This document shows, piece by piece, positions 47,512 through 55,878 of a stretch of 64,000 nt of DNA; the first letter of the stretch is position 1; each line of letters opens with the position of its first letter. Position numbers and translations under genes: made by a program. The notes under the pieces were generated by a model. That model had not been told where the DNA came from. It ran no database searches and was given only the letters and a program-made list of their open reading frames with translations. Origin of the DNA: a bacterium (GTDB taxonomy: Bacteria > Spirochaetota > Leptospiria > Leptospirales > Leptonemataceae); contig JANSYA010000001.1 of NCBI GenBank assembly GCA_024742665.1, forward strand, positions 944,425-1,008,424, in the 5' to 3' direction.

Positions 47512-48885
47512 TTATTTTCGTGATGGGCCGAACTTCTCTTCAATGCGCTTCACCAGGGCCGGCGGCAGCGGATTGCCACGCAGATTCAGCTCATCCAGAT
47601 CAAGTTCAAACAAACTTTCGGGCACGTCAGTCAGCCGATTGTTCGGAGCCTTGAGCACGCGCAGCTTGCGCAGCCGGCCGATATCCTCCGGCAGGGCGAG
47701 CAGGCGGCAATCGCTGATGTTCAAGACTCTGAGGTTTTCCAGGCGGGTCAGGGCGTCGGGCAAACGGCTGATCGGATTCCAGCCCGCGTGCAATTCTTGA
47801 AGTTCCGTGAGCTGATCGATGTCGGCGGGCAGCGTCTGAATCCGGTTCACGTACAGCTGCAGGGTTTTCAGCCGTCGCAGCCGGCTCAGGTCCTCCGGTA
47901 AATAGACCAGGCGATTGTAGCTGGTCTGCAGCAGCTCCAGGTTTTGCAGCCGGCCGATGCTCGACGGCAGAACGCGCAGTTTGTTTTCGTGCAGGTACAG
48001 CATTCGGAGTCCCGACAGTTCGCCGATGCGCGGCGATAGCTCCGTAAGCTCCGTGCGATTCAAAGCCAGAGTGCGCACCTGCCGGGGATCTTCGCGTGCG
48101 TCCGTCAGAGCGGCGTCCAATTCGGTGTAGCGGCCGTCGAGAGCACCGTACAGAATCGGCGCGACAGCGAGCGCGGCGGTCCCGGCCAGAGATAGCAGCC
48201 AGCGACTGTATTCGTTTTCGTCTTTGAGGCCCGCGCTGTGTTCCCACAGGTACGGCAGCTGGGTCGCGGTGTATGAAAGCAGAAAAAAGAACGCGATCAA
48301 AACTGTGTTCATGATCAGCAGGGGCAGGGCGTATACGTCGAGGCCCGAGCTTTCAAGCGTGAACTGCCAGAAGATCGTATGCATCAGGCAGGCGAAGGCG
48401 AACAGCACGGCGTCGCACAGCCACTCCAGCGCCCTGGGAAGCTCGCGCCCTTTCGCCATCAGCAGCAGACCGCCCAGCCAGAATTCTTTACAGACCAGAA
48501 CGAACATACCGATTTGCAGCCGCTGATCCGATTCGTCCGTGCCGCCGCCCAGGCTTTCGAACAGGGCGAAGAGCATTACGCCTGAAATTACGAAGTGGCA
48601 AAACCAGCCCACGAAAAGCAATACAGGCGGCCCCGTTTCCGCGCCCTCTGGATTCGCCTGGCGCGCCCCCGTTTTCAGACGTCCGGCTACGGCCTGGATC
48701 TTTCCATACAGGGCGGGGATTTCCAGTAGACCGATCGTGAGTACAATCCAGCCCAGAATCAGATCGGGGCGATTGTCTTCGACGCTGGAACGCAGGCGAT
48801 CCAGCAGGCGGGGCGCGATCATCAGCGCGTAAATGCTGAATAAAACGTGAAAACCAACGGCGCCGAGTCGCTTTCGTAAGGACAT
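47512..48885 (-). CDS. membrane protein with C-terminal leucine-rich repeats
   Basis: A 457-residue protein. Residues 1-240 contain about seven hydrophobic helices (for example LILGWIVLTIGLLEIPALY, VLLFVGWFCHFVISGVMLFALF). After a short linker, residues about 265-450 form eight leucine-rich repeats of 23 residues (pattern LRxLxLxxNxLxxLPxxIGRL), the type used for protein-protein contact. LRR proteins are expanded in Leptospira but are usually soluble or secreted; joining them to a multi-helix membrane domain is less usual. Whether the repeats face the cytosol or periplasm is not clear from sequence. Confidence 0.8.
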   Translation of the reverse strand: MSLRKRLGAVGFHVLFSIYALMIAPRLLDRLRSSVEDNRPDLILGWIVLTIGLLEIPALYGKIQAVAGRLKTGARQANPEGAETGPPVLLFVGWFCHFVISGVMLFALFESLGGGTDESDQRLQIGMFVLVCKEFWLGGLLLMAKGRELPRALEWLCDAVLFAFACLMHTIFWQFTLESSGLDVYALPLLIMNTVLIAFFFLLSYTATQLPYLWEHSAGLKDENEYSRWLLSLAGTAALAVAPILYGALDGRYTELDAALTDAREDPRQVRTLALNRTELTELSPRIGELSGLRMLYLHENKLRVLPSSIGRLQNLELLQTSYNRLVYLPEDLSRLRRLKTLQLYVNRIQTLPADIDQLTELQELHAGWNPISRLPDALTRLENLRVLNISDCRLLALPEDIGRLRKLRVLKAPNNRLTDVPESLFELDLDELNLRGNPLPPALVKRIEEKFGPSRK

Positions 48886-49024
48886 TCCGGAAAGCTTCGT
48901 CTAATTCGGGAAAATCATCCAGTAGAAATTCGTTCTTTGCCCGGAAAGCCGAGCGGGATTTTTTATTGCCATATAACAGGCAGTCGGAAACTCTAAGTAT
49001 TAAATTTCAGGTCCTCAACTCCTC

Positions 49025-49711
49025 ATGACAAAAAGCAAAATCTTCCTCATCGAAGACGATCCCGATATCACCACTCTGGTAAAGGAGACTCTTGAAAAAG
49101 AGGGCTATGAAATTTCAGCCTTCGATCGCGGCCAGGAAGCCGTAAAGCAGGTGGAGGCGGTCACGCCGGATCTGATCATTCTGGACCTGATCCTGCCGGA
49201 TACCGACGGGCTGGAAATCTGTAAGAATCTCAAGAAAGACTCGGCAACTGCCGGGATTAGCGTGCTGATGCTGAGCTCCCGCGATGGAGAAGCTGACATT
49301 GTCACCGGGTTAGAGCTTGGTGCGGACGACTACGTTACGAAGCCCTTCAGCCCCCGGGTCCTGCTGGCGCGCGTGCGGGCCGTTCTGCGCCGTCGGAGCC
49401 AGGAGCCGGTTGGCGAAAATTCGGTCCTGCGCTACAAAGATTTCAGCATCGATCCGCGGCGCTTCGAAGTGAAACACAAAGAGGATCTGGTTCAGCTCAC
49501 CAAGAGCGAATTTCGCATCATGCACCTGTTTTGCCGCCGTCCGGGCTGGGTATTCACCCGCAATCAGATCGTAGAAGCCGTGCACGGCGAAATGACTCCC
49601 GTCACCGCGCGCTCGGTAGACGTTCTGATCGTCGGTCTGCGCCAGAAGCTGGGCGAGCAGGGCCGATTGATCGAAACCGTGCGCGGCATCGGTTACCGAA
49701 TCAAAGAATAA
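49025..49711 (+). CDS. OmpR-family response regulator
   Basis: A 228-residue two-component regulator. The receiver domain (3-120) has acidic residues ED(D) at 10-12, the phosphoacceptor D54 (ILDLILP), a Ser in LMLSSRD and the Lys in YVTKPFSP. The DNA-binding winged helix (about 130-226) has LTKSEFRIMHLFCRRPGWVFTRNQIVEAVHG and a DVLIVGLRQKLG...IETVRGIGYRIKE end. No sensor kinase lies next to it, so it is an orphan in this window. Closest in layout to PhoB/RegX-type regulators; the targets are unknown. Confidence 0.9.
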   Translation: MTKSKIFLIEDDPDITTLVKETLEKEGYEISAFDRGQEAVKQVEAVTPDLIILDLILPDTDGLEICKNLKKDSATAGISVLMLSSRDGEADIVTGLELGADDYVTKPFSPRVLLARVRAVLRRRSQEPVGENSVLRYKDFSIDPRRFEVKHKEDLVQLTKSEFRIMHLFCRRPGWVFTRNQIVEAVHGEMTPVTARSVDVLIVGLRQKLGEQGRLIETVRGIGYRIKE

Positions 49712-49888
49712 GACACTCCAGCAGGTTGCCGTCCGGCGATCTGCGAGCCTTTACCGTCAGCAGCGAGGCCCCGGCAGAATCCTGCCGCGGCTTGACGTAG
49801 AGATCGGATTACCGTCTTCTCAGGCTTTTGCCAATCCGTGCAATCATTACCATTCTCTTCATCCGTGCAATCCGGCGCAAACCCGCCT

Positions 49889-51445
49889 TTAGTTCGCCGA
49901 CGTTTCCACGATTACTTTTACGCTCGCCTTTGAGTCGGCGGCGGTATCGAAGGCTTCGCGGATGTCTTCCAGGCGATAGCGGTGCGTGATCAGATTCTTT
50001 TCCAGCGCGCTGGCGATGTCCGGGTTCGCGGCCAGAATTTCCAGCGCCCGCTCAAAATTGCCGCAGCGCGATGTGTGGATCTCGATTCCGCGCTCGGCGA
50101 CCGCTTCGTGCAGCGGCGAATCGTAGCGGCCGTTCTGTGATTTCGTCAGCAGGACCGCGCCCCGCGCTCTCAAGATTGAGAACTCTTCGCCGGGATGCGG
50201 CCGGACGATCGCGTCGACTTCGTTCAAATTCGAAGCGACGGCCAGATCGAAGCGCGCGAAGGGCGATCCCTGAAAAAATTCCGGCCGTTTGTCCGCCGCG
50301 CTCAGTTTGCCTTCCGGATTCCCGCGGTCGGTTTCGCCGCTGGCTTCGAGGGACTGGACGACGTCGTCGACCGTGGCGCGATGAAAGCGCCGACCGTTCG
50401 CGCTCTTTTTGTCACCCGCGGCCTCCGCTTCGCCGGATTCGAGGGCGCTCAAATCTCCGGCGCTGACCGCCGGCGCGACGAAGACGTTGTGATTCGCGCG
50501 TGTTTCGCCGGCCTTGCTTTCGACCGGCCAGGTATAATCCATGTGTTCGGCCGCGGCCGGAATCAAAGCGATCTCGTCGACAACCATATCCGTGAGATGC
50601 TTCAGCCCCATCACTTCCTGGCCGTTCGTCGATTTTAAATGCAGCACGCGCCGGGTGAGTTCCAGCGCGACGGCGAAGCCTTCCGGTTTGCCGGTCGTAT
50701 CGTAGACGATATCAAAAGCCTGCCTGTGCTGCGCCGCGTCTTCTTCGGCCAGATTCAATCCGGAGTCCGCGCCCAGTTCCATACACAAATCAAGCAGATG
50801 CTGGTGCCGCGCGACGGCGATGATTTCAAAGTCGATGCCCGACTGCTTGCGAAAGCCGGCCAGCGCGGCGATGATCAGCGAGCCCAGCCGGCGCGGTCCC
50901 AGCACCGCCACCCGATCGCCGGGACGCGGATGCGTGGATTCCACGCCCTGCAGAGCCGCGGCGAAGGGTTCGGTCAGCGAGGCGACCAGGGGCGAAACCG
51001 ATTCCGGCACCGGGATCACCGCGTTGACGGGCGCCAGCATCACCGGCGCGAAACCGCCCGGCAGCCGGTCGATGCCCAGGGTAATCCGCCGGGGATCGTG
51101 GGGATGCATAATAGAATTGTACGGATCGTTCGAGTCGGCGATGCCCCGGGCCTGATGAGAAGCGTTGATTTCTACGACGACCGGCTGGCCCGCTTTGGTT
51201 CCGACGACTTCATGGCCGATCACCTGGGGCAGGGGATACGGCAGGAATCTGCGGGCCAGATCTGTGGAGCACACGCCGCAGTACATGGATTCCACCGGCG
51301 TGTAGCCGGGGCCCAGGCGATCGAATTCGGCGCCGTTGCGCTTGAGGACCCAGCCTTTTTGTTCGTCGCCTTCGTATTCATAGCGCGCGTCGGAGAAGGA
51401 TCCGTCCGCCTGGTATTCGGGGGCCTGGAATTGAATATGGGTCAT
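49889..51445 (-). CDS. MDR-family zinc alcohol/sugar dehydrogenase with large insertion
   Basis: A 518-residue zinc-dependent dehydrogenase of the medium-chain family. Catalytic zinc ligands: Cys in YCGVCSTD (about 55-62), His in GHE (about 76-78) and Glu in LTEPFAA (about 148). The NAD-binding site is VAVLGPRRLGSLII (about 165-178). There is no structural-zinc cysteine loop. It is about 130-150 residues longer than relatives because a hydrophilic segment (about 300-390, with SALESGEAEAAGDKKSANG and SLEASGETDRGNPEG) lies in the second half. An enzyme for a polyol, sugar or threonine-like substrate is likely. Confidence 0.78.
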   Translation of the reverse strand: MTHIQFQAPEYQADGSFSDARYEYEGDEQKGWVLKRNGAEFDRLGPGYTPVESMYCGVCSTDLARRFLPYPLPQVIGHEVVGTKAGQPVVVEINASHQARGIADSNDPYNSIMHPHDPRRITLGIDRLPGGFAPVMLAPVNAVIPVPESVSPLVASLTEPFAAALQGVESTHPRPGDRVAVLGPRRLGSLIIAALAGFRKQSGIDFEIIAVARHQHLLDLCMELGADSGLNLAEEDAAQHRQAFDIVYDTTGKPEGFAVALELTRRVLHLKSTNGQEVMGLKHLTDMVVDEIALIPAAAEHMDYTWPVESKAGETRANHNVFVAPAVSAGDLSALESGEAEAAGDKKSANGRRFHRATVDDVVQSLEASGETDRGNPEGKLSAADKRPEFFQGSPFARFDLAVASNLNEVDAIVRPHPGEEFSILRARGAVLLTKSQNGRYDSPLHEAVAERGIEIHTSRCGNFERALEILAANPDIASALEKNLITHRYRLEDIREAFDTAADSKASVKVIVETSAN

Positions 51446-51644
51446 GCTGGTCAGCTCCTCTCTTTTATTTGGAAGAAACCCGGCGGCTCCGGTTTCAGCA
51501 AAGCATCCAGGTTTCGGAGGGTTCGAGGATAAAATAGCGCGTCGCGCCTATTTTGGGTCGGAATTTGTGGGAACAGGGCCGGTGGAAGGCGTTCGTGGGG
51601 CCGCGACGGCCGGCGGCCTTATATAGCTCTGGCGGGCGAGAGAG

Positions 51645-51935
51645 TTATTTGCCGACGTCAGTAACTTTGAGCTTGCTTTTGACTTTCCACTGGCGATACG
51701 GCGAAAGGGCCTGCATGCGCTCTTCGGAAACATAGAACAGGCGTTCGCCGTATTTCACGAGAATCCCTTTGTAGTGCGCGTATTTGGTCCGATGGTCGAT
51801 CGCGCCGATCTCTTTGACATCGTTCCAGTTTTCCGCGGTCTTCAGGACCGGCACGTGGCGTAAATGCAGCTCACGAATCGTGCCCTCTTTAACGGAATCT
51901 CTAAGAATCTTTTCCCATTGCATATGCGGGGGCAC
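51645..51935 (-). CDS. hypothetical protein
   Basis: A small basic protein of 92 to 96 residues. Starts at 51935 (GTG) or 51923 (ATG) are both possible; neither has a good ribosome binding site. The sequence (GTIRELHLRHVPVLKTAENW, HRTKYAHYKGILVKYGERLFYVSEERMQAL) suggests a small beta-rich, possibly nucleic-acid-binding fold. No cysteines, no signal. It stands alone between the dehydrogenase and gcvH. Function unknown. Confidence 0.5.
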   Translation of the reverse strand: MPPHMQWEKILRDSVKEGTIRELHLRHVPVLKTAENWNDVKEIGAIDHRTKYAHYKGILVKYGERLFYVSEERMQALSPYRQWKVKSKLKVTDVGK

Positions 51936-52153
51936 TGTGTGACGAAATCCCGCATTTGTAAAGCAAATTGGCTATTTTAACCCTTTGGCCGGCGGACTCC
52001 GGGCGCAAAATGCAGACCGCGACCCGGCGAAATCTGGATGGATCGGCTCAAAAATCGAACGCCAATCATACGAAAATAGCGATTCCGGAGGAATTCGGAA
52101 GCGTTATTCGGAGAGATTCGCCGTCGTTCGGGACCTCGGGCGCTGCCCTGGAA

Positions 52154-52543
52154 TCATTCCAGAGACTTCAGGAATTCGCCGTAGGCGGCGGAATCCATGA
52201 GTTTGCCCAGATCGTCCGCGCTGTAGTCCTTGAGCTTGATCAGCCAGCTGCCATAGGCATCGGCGTTGATCTGCTCGGGGCCGTCTTTGATGGCCGTGTT
52301 GGTCTCGGCAATCGTGCCGCCCGCCGGAGCATACAGGTCTTCGACGGCCTTCACCGATTCGATGTTTCCAAAGCTGTCGCCGGTAGCCAGGCTGGTGCCG
52401 GCGTCGGGAATGTCCAGGTAGACGATGTCGCCCAGGGAATCCTGCGCGTAGTCGGAGATTCCGATCCACAGCAGGCCGTCCGCTTCTCGGGCCCATTCAT
52501 GCTTCTCGGTGAAGTAATATCCTTCGGGTACCTGATGTGCCAT
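52154..52543 (-). CDS. gcvH: glycine cleavage system H protein
   Basis: A 129-residue lipoyl-carrier protein that shuttles the aminomethyl group between the P, T and L proteins. The lipoylation site is K65 in IESVKAVEDLYAP. KHEWAR at the start and NADAYGSWLIKLK near the end are typical. ATG 52543 is preferred over 52552. It lies 98 bases after gcvT on the same strand; gcvP is not in the window. Confidence 0.95.
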   Translation of the reverse strand: MAHQVPEGYYFTEKHEWAREADGLLWIGISDYAQDSLGDIVYLDIPDAGTSLATGDSFGNIESVKAVEDLYAPAGGTIAETNTAIKDGPEQINADAYGSWLIKLKDYSADDLGKLMDSAAYGEFLKSLE

Positions 52544-52641
52544 ATCCAACAAAGATGCCAGAGGCCGCTCCGCTGTAAATCGCGAAAAGCCGTGTGTCAG
52601 CCGCCTGCTCTGGAGCGGCGGACTTGTCGGTTCAAAGCAGG

Positions 52642-53745
52642 CTAGGAGCCGGCGCCGCCCTTCACGAAAGCGCCGCGATGCACGCGAGCCGGCACCAGGC
52701 GGTTGCGCAGTTCAATCCGGAGGGGAGTGCCGGCCGCTGTGAGCGACGCCGGCAGATAGACGCTGCCGATGCCTTTGCCGAGGGTCGGCGAATGACCGCC
52801 CGACAGGACCGTCGCGAGTTCGCTTGTGCCGTCTTCGTCGAATACTTTGTATCCATCTCTGGGCACGCCTCCGCCTTCGAGGGCAAAGCCGACGACGCGT
52901 CCCGGCGCGCCGTTCTTTTTATGATTCATGATCGTTTCGTACCCAAGATAGGGGACGGCTTTCTCTTTTGCGACCCAGCCGATCCCGCTTTGCGACGGCG
53001 TCCACTCTGCGTTGAGTTCATGGCCGTACAGCGGATAGAAGGCTTCCAGACGCAGTGTATCCCGCGCTCCCAGTCCGGCCGGCAAAAGACCGTCGTCTTT
53101 ACCGCCGGCCAGCAGCGCATCCCACAGCGCGACGCCGGCATCAATGTCTGAATAAACTTCAAAGCCGTCTTCGCCGGTATAACCCGTACGACTGATTCGT
53201 AAGCTGGAACCTTTATATGTTAAGTCGCGAAAAGTAAAGTACGCGATATCGTTCGTATGTAAACCGGTGGTTTGCGTAAAAATTTTTTCAGCATCCGGTC
53301 CCTGAATCGCAAGCTGATGCCACGCATCGCTCTGATCTTCGATTTCAACGCCTTCACGCGAAAATTTCTTGAAATGTTGCGTAACCGCTTCGTAGTTCGA
53401 AGCATTTGATACTATAAAATATTTATCCTCGGATTCGCGATAGATGGTGATGTCGTCGACGAGTCCGCCGTTTTCATTGAGAACGACGTTATACTGCACC
53501 TGCCCGTCCTGCATGGTGGATACGGTGTTGCAGGTCAAAAACTCCAGAAAATCAAGGGATTTTGGACCTTTTACGATGATCTCGCCCATATGCGAAACGT
53601 CGAAGAGACCCGCTTGACCGCGTACAGCCTGATGTTCTTGAATGATAGAAGTGTATTGAACGGGCATATCCCAGCCCGCGAAAGGAACCATGCGCCCGCC
53701 GAGCGCTTTGTGATGTTCAAATAAAGGCGTTCGGCGATTCCCCAT
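52642..53745 (-). CDS. gcvT: glycine cleavage system T protein (aminomethyltransferase)
   Basis: A 367-residue enzyme that passes the one-carbon unit from H-protein-bound aminomethyl to tetrahydrofolate. Signatures are TPLFEHHKALGGRMVPFAGWDMPVQY at the start (shortened), DVSHMGEI, YTGEDGFEVY and LRLEAFYPLYGHELN; the C-terminal GCV_T_C part is GGVPRDGYKVFDEDG. Length is normal. The 5-prime half has AT-rich codons (TTA, ATA, CAA, AAA) while the 3-prime half has GC-rich codons like its neighbours. It is preceded by a promoter and structured leader at 53746-53914. Confidence 0.95.
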   Translation of the reverse strand: MGNRRTPLFEHHKALGGRMVPFAGWDMPVQYTSIIQEHQAVRGQAGLFDVSHMGEIIVKGPKSLDFLEFLTCNTVSTMQDGQVQYNVVLNENGGLVDDITIYRESEDKYFIVSNASNYEAVTQHFKKFSREGVEIEDQSDAWHQLAIQGPDAEKIFTQTTGLHTNDIAYFTFRDLTYKGSSLRISRTGYTGEDGFEVYSDIDAGVALWDALLAGGKDDGLLPAGLGARDTLRLEAFYPLYGHELNAEWTPSQSGIGWVAKEKAVPYLGYETIMNHKKNGAPGRVVGFALEGGGVPRDGYKVFDEDGTSELATVLSGGHSPTLGKGIGSVYLPASLTAAGTPLRIELRNRLVPARVHRGAFVKGGAGS

Positions 53746-53826
53746 TCAGTCAGAATTTTTTTTCAGGCGCTAAATGGAATGAAAAAATCCAATCGCTATT
53801 AAAAAAACTCAGTCGCGCGTACTTAC

Positions 53827-53863
53827 CTGCACAAACATGCACGATCTTTGTGCAGATGCGTGC
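53827..53863 (-). promoter_or_regulatory. candidate structured leader of gcvT
   Basis: Two stems are possible in the gcvT leader and cannot form together: CTGCACAAA (53835-53827 complement) with its partner at 53847-53855 (9 bp, perfect), or the segments at 53839-53846 and 53855-53863 (8 bp with one bulge). Mutually exclusive stems in a leader of about 134 nt suggest a switch. The known glycine riboswitch consensus was not recognised. Confidence 0.35.
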
Positions 53864-53885
53864 GGAAAAGCCCGTTGATACGCAG

Positions 53886-53914
53886 TGTATAATTTTTTTG
53901 GACCGCATATCCAA
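53886..53914 (-). promoter_or_regulatory. sigma70-like promoter for gcvT
   Basis: On the minus strand TTGGAT (53914-53909) and TATACA (53891-53886) are separated by exactly 17 bases, a good match to -35 and -10 boxes. The transcript would start about 53879 and run 134 bases before gcvT. Confidence 0.5.
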
Positions 53915-54094
53915 TTTACTGGTTTTTGTTTTGACTCTGCGCCCACTTGCGATTTCCTTCGCTCTTCTCCGGCGAGCGATTGGAGTTAATCTTTTAGGAA
54001 ACGGTGAATTCTTATTCACGGTTTGCTCAAGAAAAAGTTCAAACGCTCGTTGTGAAACGTCGGCTTCGATATTTCGTGCCACGTTTCGCGAACT

Positions 54095-54120
54095 CCGTAT
54101 AAAAATATTTTTTTATACGG
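54095..54120. repeat. perfect AT-rich palindrome
   Basis: CCGTATAAAAA (54095-54105), loop TATT, TTTTTATACGG (54110-54120): an 11-bp perfect stem. With A-tracts 5-prime and T-tracts 3-prime it could terminate transcription in either direction or serve as an operator. Confidence 0.5.
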
Positions 54121-54379
54121 GCAGCTTTCCGGCCGACGGCTTACAGGTCGCGCATTCAGCGGAAAGCATGGGAGACGGGCGGAGAAGTCGTCCGGGGTGG
54201 AGTCGTCGATATTCGCAGTGAATGCGGATGCGAGCCTGTCTCGGAGCGGTGACATGCTTCGATTGGACATTTCTTCCAGTCGAGTGAAGCGCGCGCGTCT
54301 CAGATGACGGACAAAGTACTTAAGAATACATACTACTTTGCTTGTCGAAAATTATTAAAATACTAAAGGGAAACTCGGG

Positions 54380-54589
54380 ATGTGTATGGCGGAGGTTGCG
54401 CAATCGGAAAAAGGAGAGTCCAATTCAGAGCTCGCGCTGGAGTGCGATGGATGTGGGGCTCATGTGGATAAACTGTTCCAGCGGAATCTCTGTAAGACCT
54501 GCCTGGTGCAGTCTTTCAGAGGCGTCGTTCAAGTAATCGACTATTATCGTGCGGGAGGCGGGGGTTCTGAACCCGCGCCCCATTCTTAA
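54380..54589 (+). CDS. small zinc-ribbon-like protein
   Basis: A 69-residue protein with two cysteine pairs, CDGCGAH (about 24-30) and CKTCL (about 39-43), the spacing of a small zinc ribbon. The ATG at 54380 follows AAAGGG by 9 bases; another ATG at 54386 is possible. The C-terminal end is Gly/Ser-rich. Its last 40 bases overlap the start region of the next gene in another frame. It might bind nucleic acid or a protein partner. Function unknown; Cys pattern seen directly, zinc binding inferred. Confidence 0.55.
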   Translation: MCMAEVAQSEKGESNSELALECDGCGAHVDKLFQRNLCKTCLVQSFRGVVQVIDYYRAGGGGSEPAPHS

Positions 54590-55844
54590 TCAATCGGCGA
54601 CCCCGCCCTCGGCTTCCGGCACACTGCGTGCAGTTTTCAGAAGTCGCTCGGCGGGGTTTCTATTTGGTCTGCTCCTGCTGCTGGGAGCGGCCGCGGGTCG
54701 CTGCGACGGCCTGAACGAATTTCTAAACCCCTACCAGCTGCCGGTGCGCGGTGTGAGTCTGGCCGAAGACCCGCAGCCAGCCGTTTCTGACGGACCCCCT
54801 GAGCTGATCTGGACGCTGAATGTCGGTCTGCTCAACGATTCGGAGCTGCCTCAGCTCACGGTCGCAGGCGTTCGCCCTTTATTAGAAGAAATCACGGCTC
54901 GCCTGGAGCCGCTGCTGCCCGGCATTACCGTTCGCTTTATTATCGACCAGCCCATGAACTCGGTCTTTTTGATCGAGCGGAGCGTGCGCAAGAAGGGCTT
55001 CCTGGGCCCGAAATACGACGAAGACGGCTCTGTGCTCTTATTGGGGGCCGGAGCGGCTAATGATGACAGGAATCGGGCGCGTCTGGCGCGTGTCGCAGGA
55101 TATGAACCGGCCAGAATCGAAAGGGAGCTGGGACAGCTGGCCGAATTAAATCGCCGCGGGTGCGTTTCCGAGAAGCTGCCGGCCAGCGAGTATGTCTGGC
55201 GGGCCTATCTGGCCGGCCAGGTGCGCTACGATCTGGTGCTGAGCAACGCGCTGATCTATGCGGACGATCTGACCACGCGCTCCCGGCCGACCGGCTATCC
55301 TCTGGTGGCCTGGCAGTCCGGTTCGCCCCTCGTACGACAGGCGATTGTGCCAATGAACGGTCGCTCGGCGCTGGAAGGCTACGGCGCTCTCGTGAGCATG
55401 TATGGTTTCACGGCGCCGGCCGCCGCAGAATCGTCGTCGGAATCATCATCCGAATCATCGTCCTGGGCCGCGGCCGATGCGTGCTTCGACGTCGCGCAGG
55501 CCGTCGAACGGGTGGGGTATGCCGACTCTCTGACGCGTGCCATCTTTCAATTGCTGCGGCCGGCGGACTTTTCGCAGACAGCAGCGAGCGCCGCTCCCCT
55601 GCAATCCGCGGAAGACTATCTGGCCCGGTGCGATGCCGCCTGCGAGGCGGGTTGGCTGCGGCGCCGGACGTATCTGGCCACGATGGTTGATCTGGAAGCC
55701 GGCGGCGGCGCGGATGCCTGCGAACGTCTGGAAGAGAGCTATACGGATTATGCTCAGGCGCAGGCGACGCTGAACGCGGAGCGCGCCGGGCAGTACGAGC
55801 GCAATCATACCAAGTTCCGGCGACTCTGCGGAAAAAACAGATGA
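54549..55844 (+). CDS. secreted protein of unknown function with Ser/Glu-rich run
   Basis: Up to 431 residues. A hydrophobic segment at about 34-47 (AGFLFGLLLLLGAAAG) followed by RCDGL indicates export, perhaps as a lipoprotein, so translation may start later than the GTG at 54549, which overlaps the previous gene. The mature part opens with a beta-rich region (ELIWTLNVGLLNDSELPQLTVAGVRPLLEEITARLEPLLPG, shortened), then helical parts, then a Ser/Glu run (residues about 295-308, three SSSE units) in the middle, and a C-terminal cysteine-containing helical domain. I recognise no family. Confidence 0.6.
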   Translation: MREAGVLNPRPILNQSATPPSASGTLRAVFRSRSAGFLFGLLLLLGAAAGRCDGLNEFLNPYQLPVRGVSLAEDPQPAVSDGPPELIWTLNVGLLNDSELPQLTVAGVRPLLEEITARLEPLLPGITVRFIIDQPMNSVFLIERSVRKKGFLGPKYDEDGSVLLLGAGAANDDRNRARLARVAGYEPARIERELGQLAELNRRGCVSEKLPASEYVWRAYLAGQVRYDLVLSNALIYADDLTTRSRPTGYPLVAWQSGSPLVRQAIVPMNGRSALEGYGALVSMYGFTAPAAAESSSESSSESSSWAAADACFDVAQAVERVGYADSLTRAIFQLLRPADFSQTAASAAPLQSAEDYLARCDAACEAGWLRRRTYLATMVDLEAGGGADACERLEESYTDYAQAQATLNAERAGQYERNHTKFRRLCGKNR

Positions 55845-55878
55845 CAGCGGCCTCCCGGGCCGATTGTTTACCAGAACT

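Larger units (their letters stand above)
53746..54379. other. AT-rich intergenic region
   Basis: A 634-base stretch with no convincing gene. ORFs of up to 123 codons occur, but have no domain-like sequence or ribosome binding site. It holds the putative gcvT promoter and leader (53827-53914), a perfect AT-rich palindrome at 54095-54120 and, at its end, the ribosome binding site of the small zinc-ribbon gene. Confidence 0.6.

Noticed and set aside
53750..54082. 110-codon minus-strand ORF upstream of gcvT
   Set aside because: It would run through the promoter and leader structures and ends just before gcvT; composition is not protein-like.
53850..54221. 123-codon ORF in the AT-rich gap
   Set aside because: No ribosome binding site, no coherent hydrophobic or domain pattern, and it overlaps the gcvT promoter and leader.
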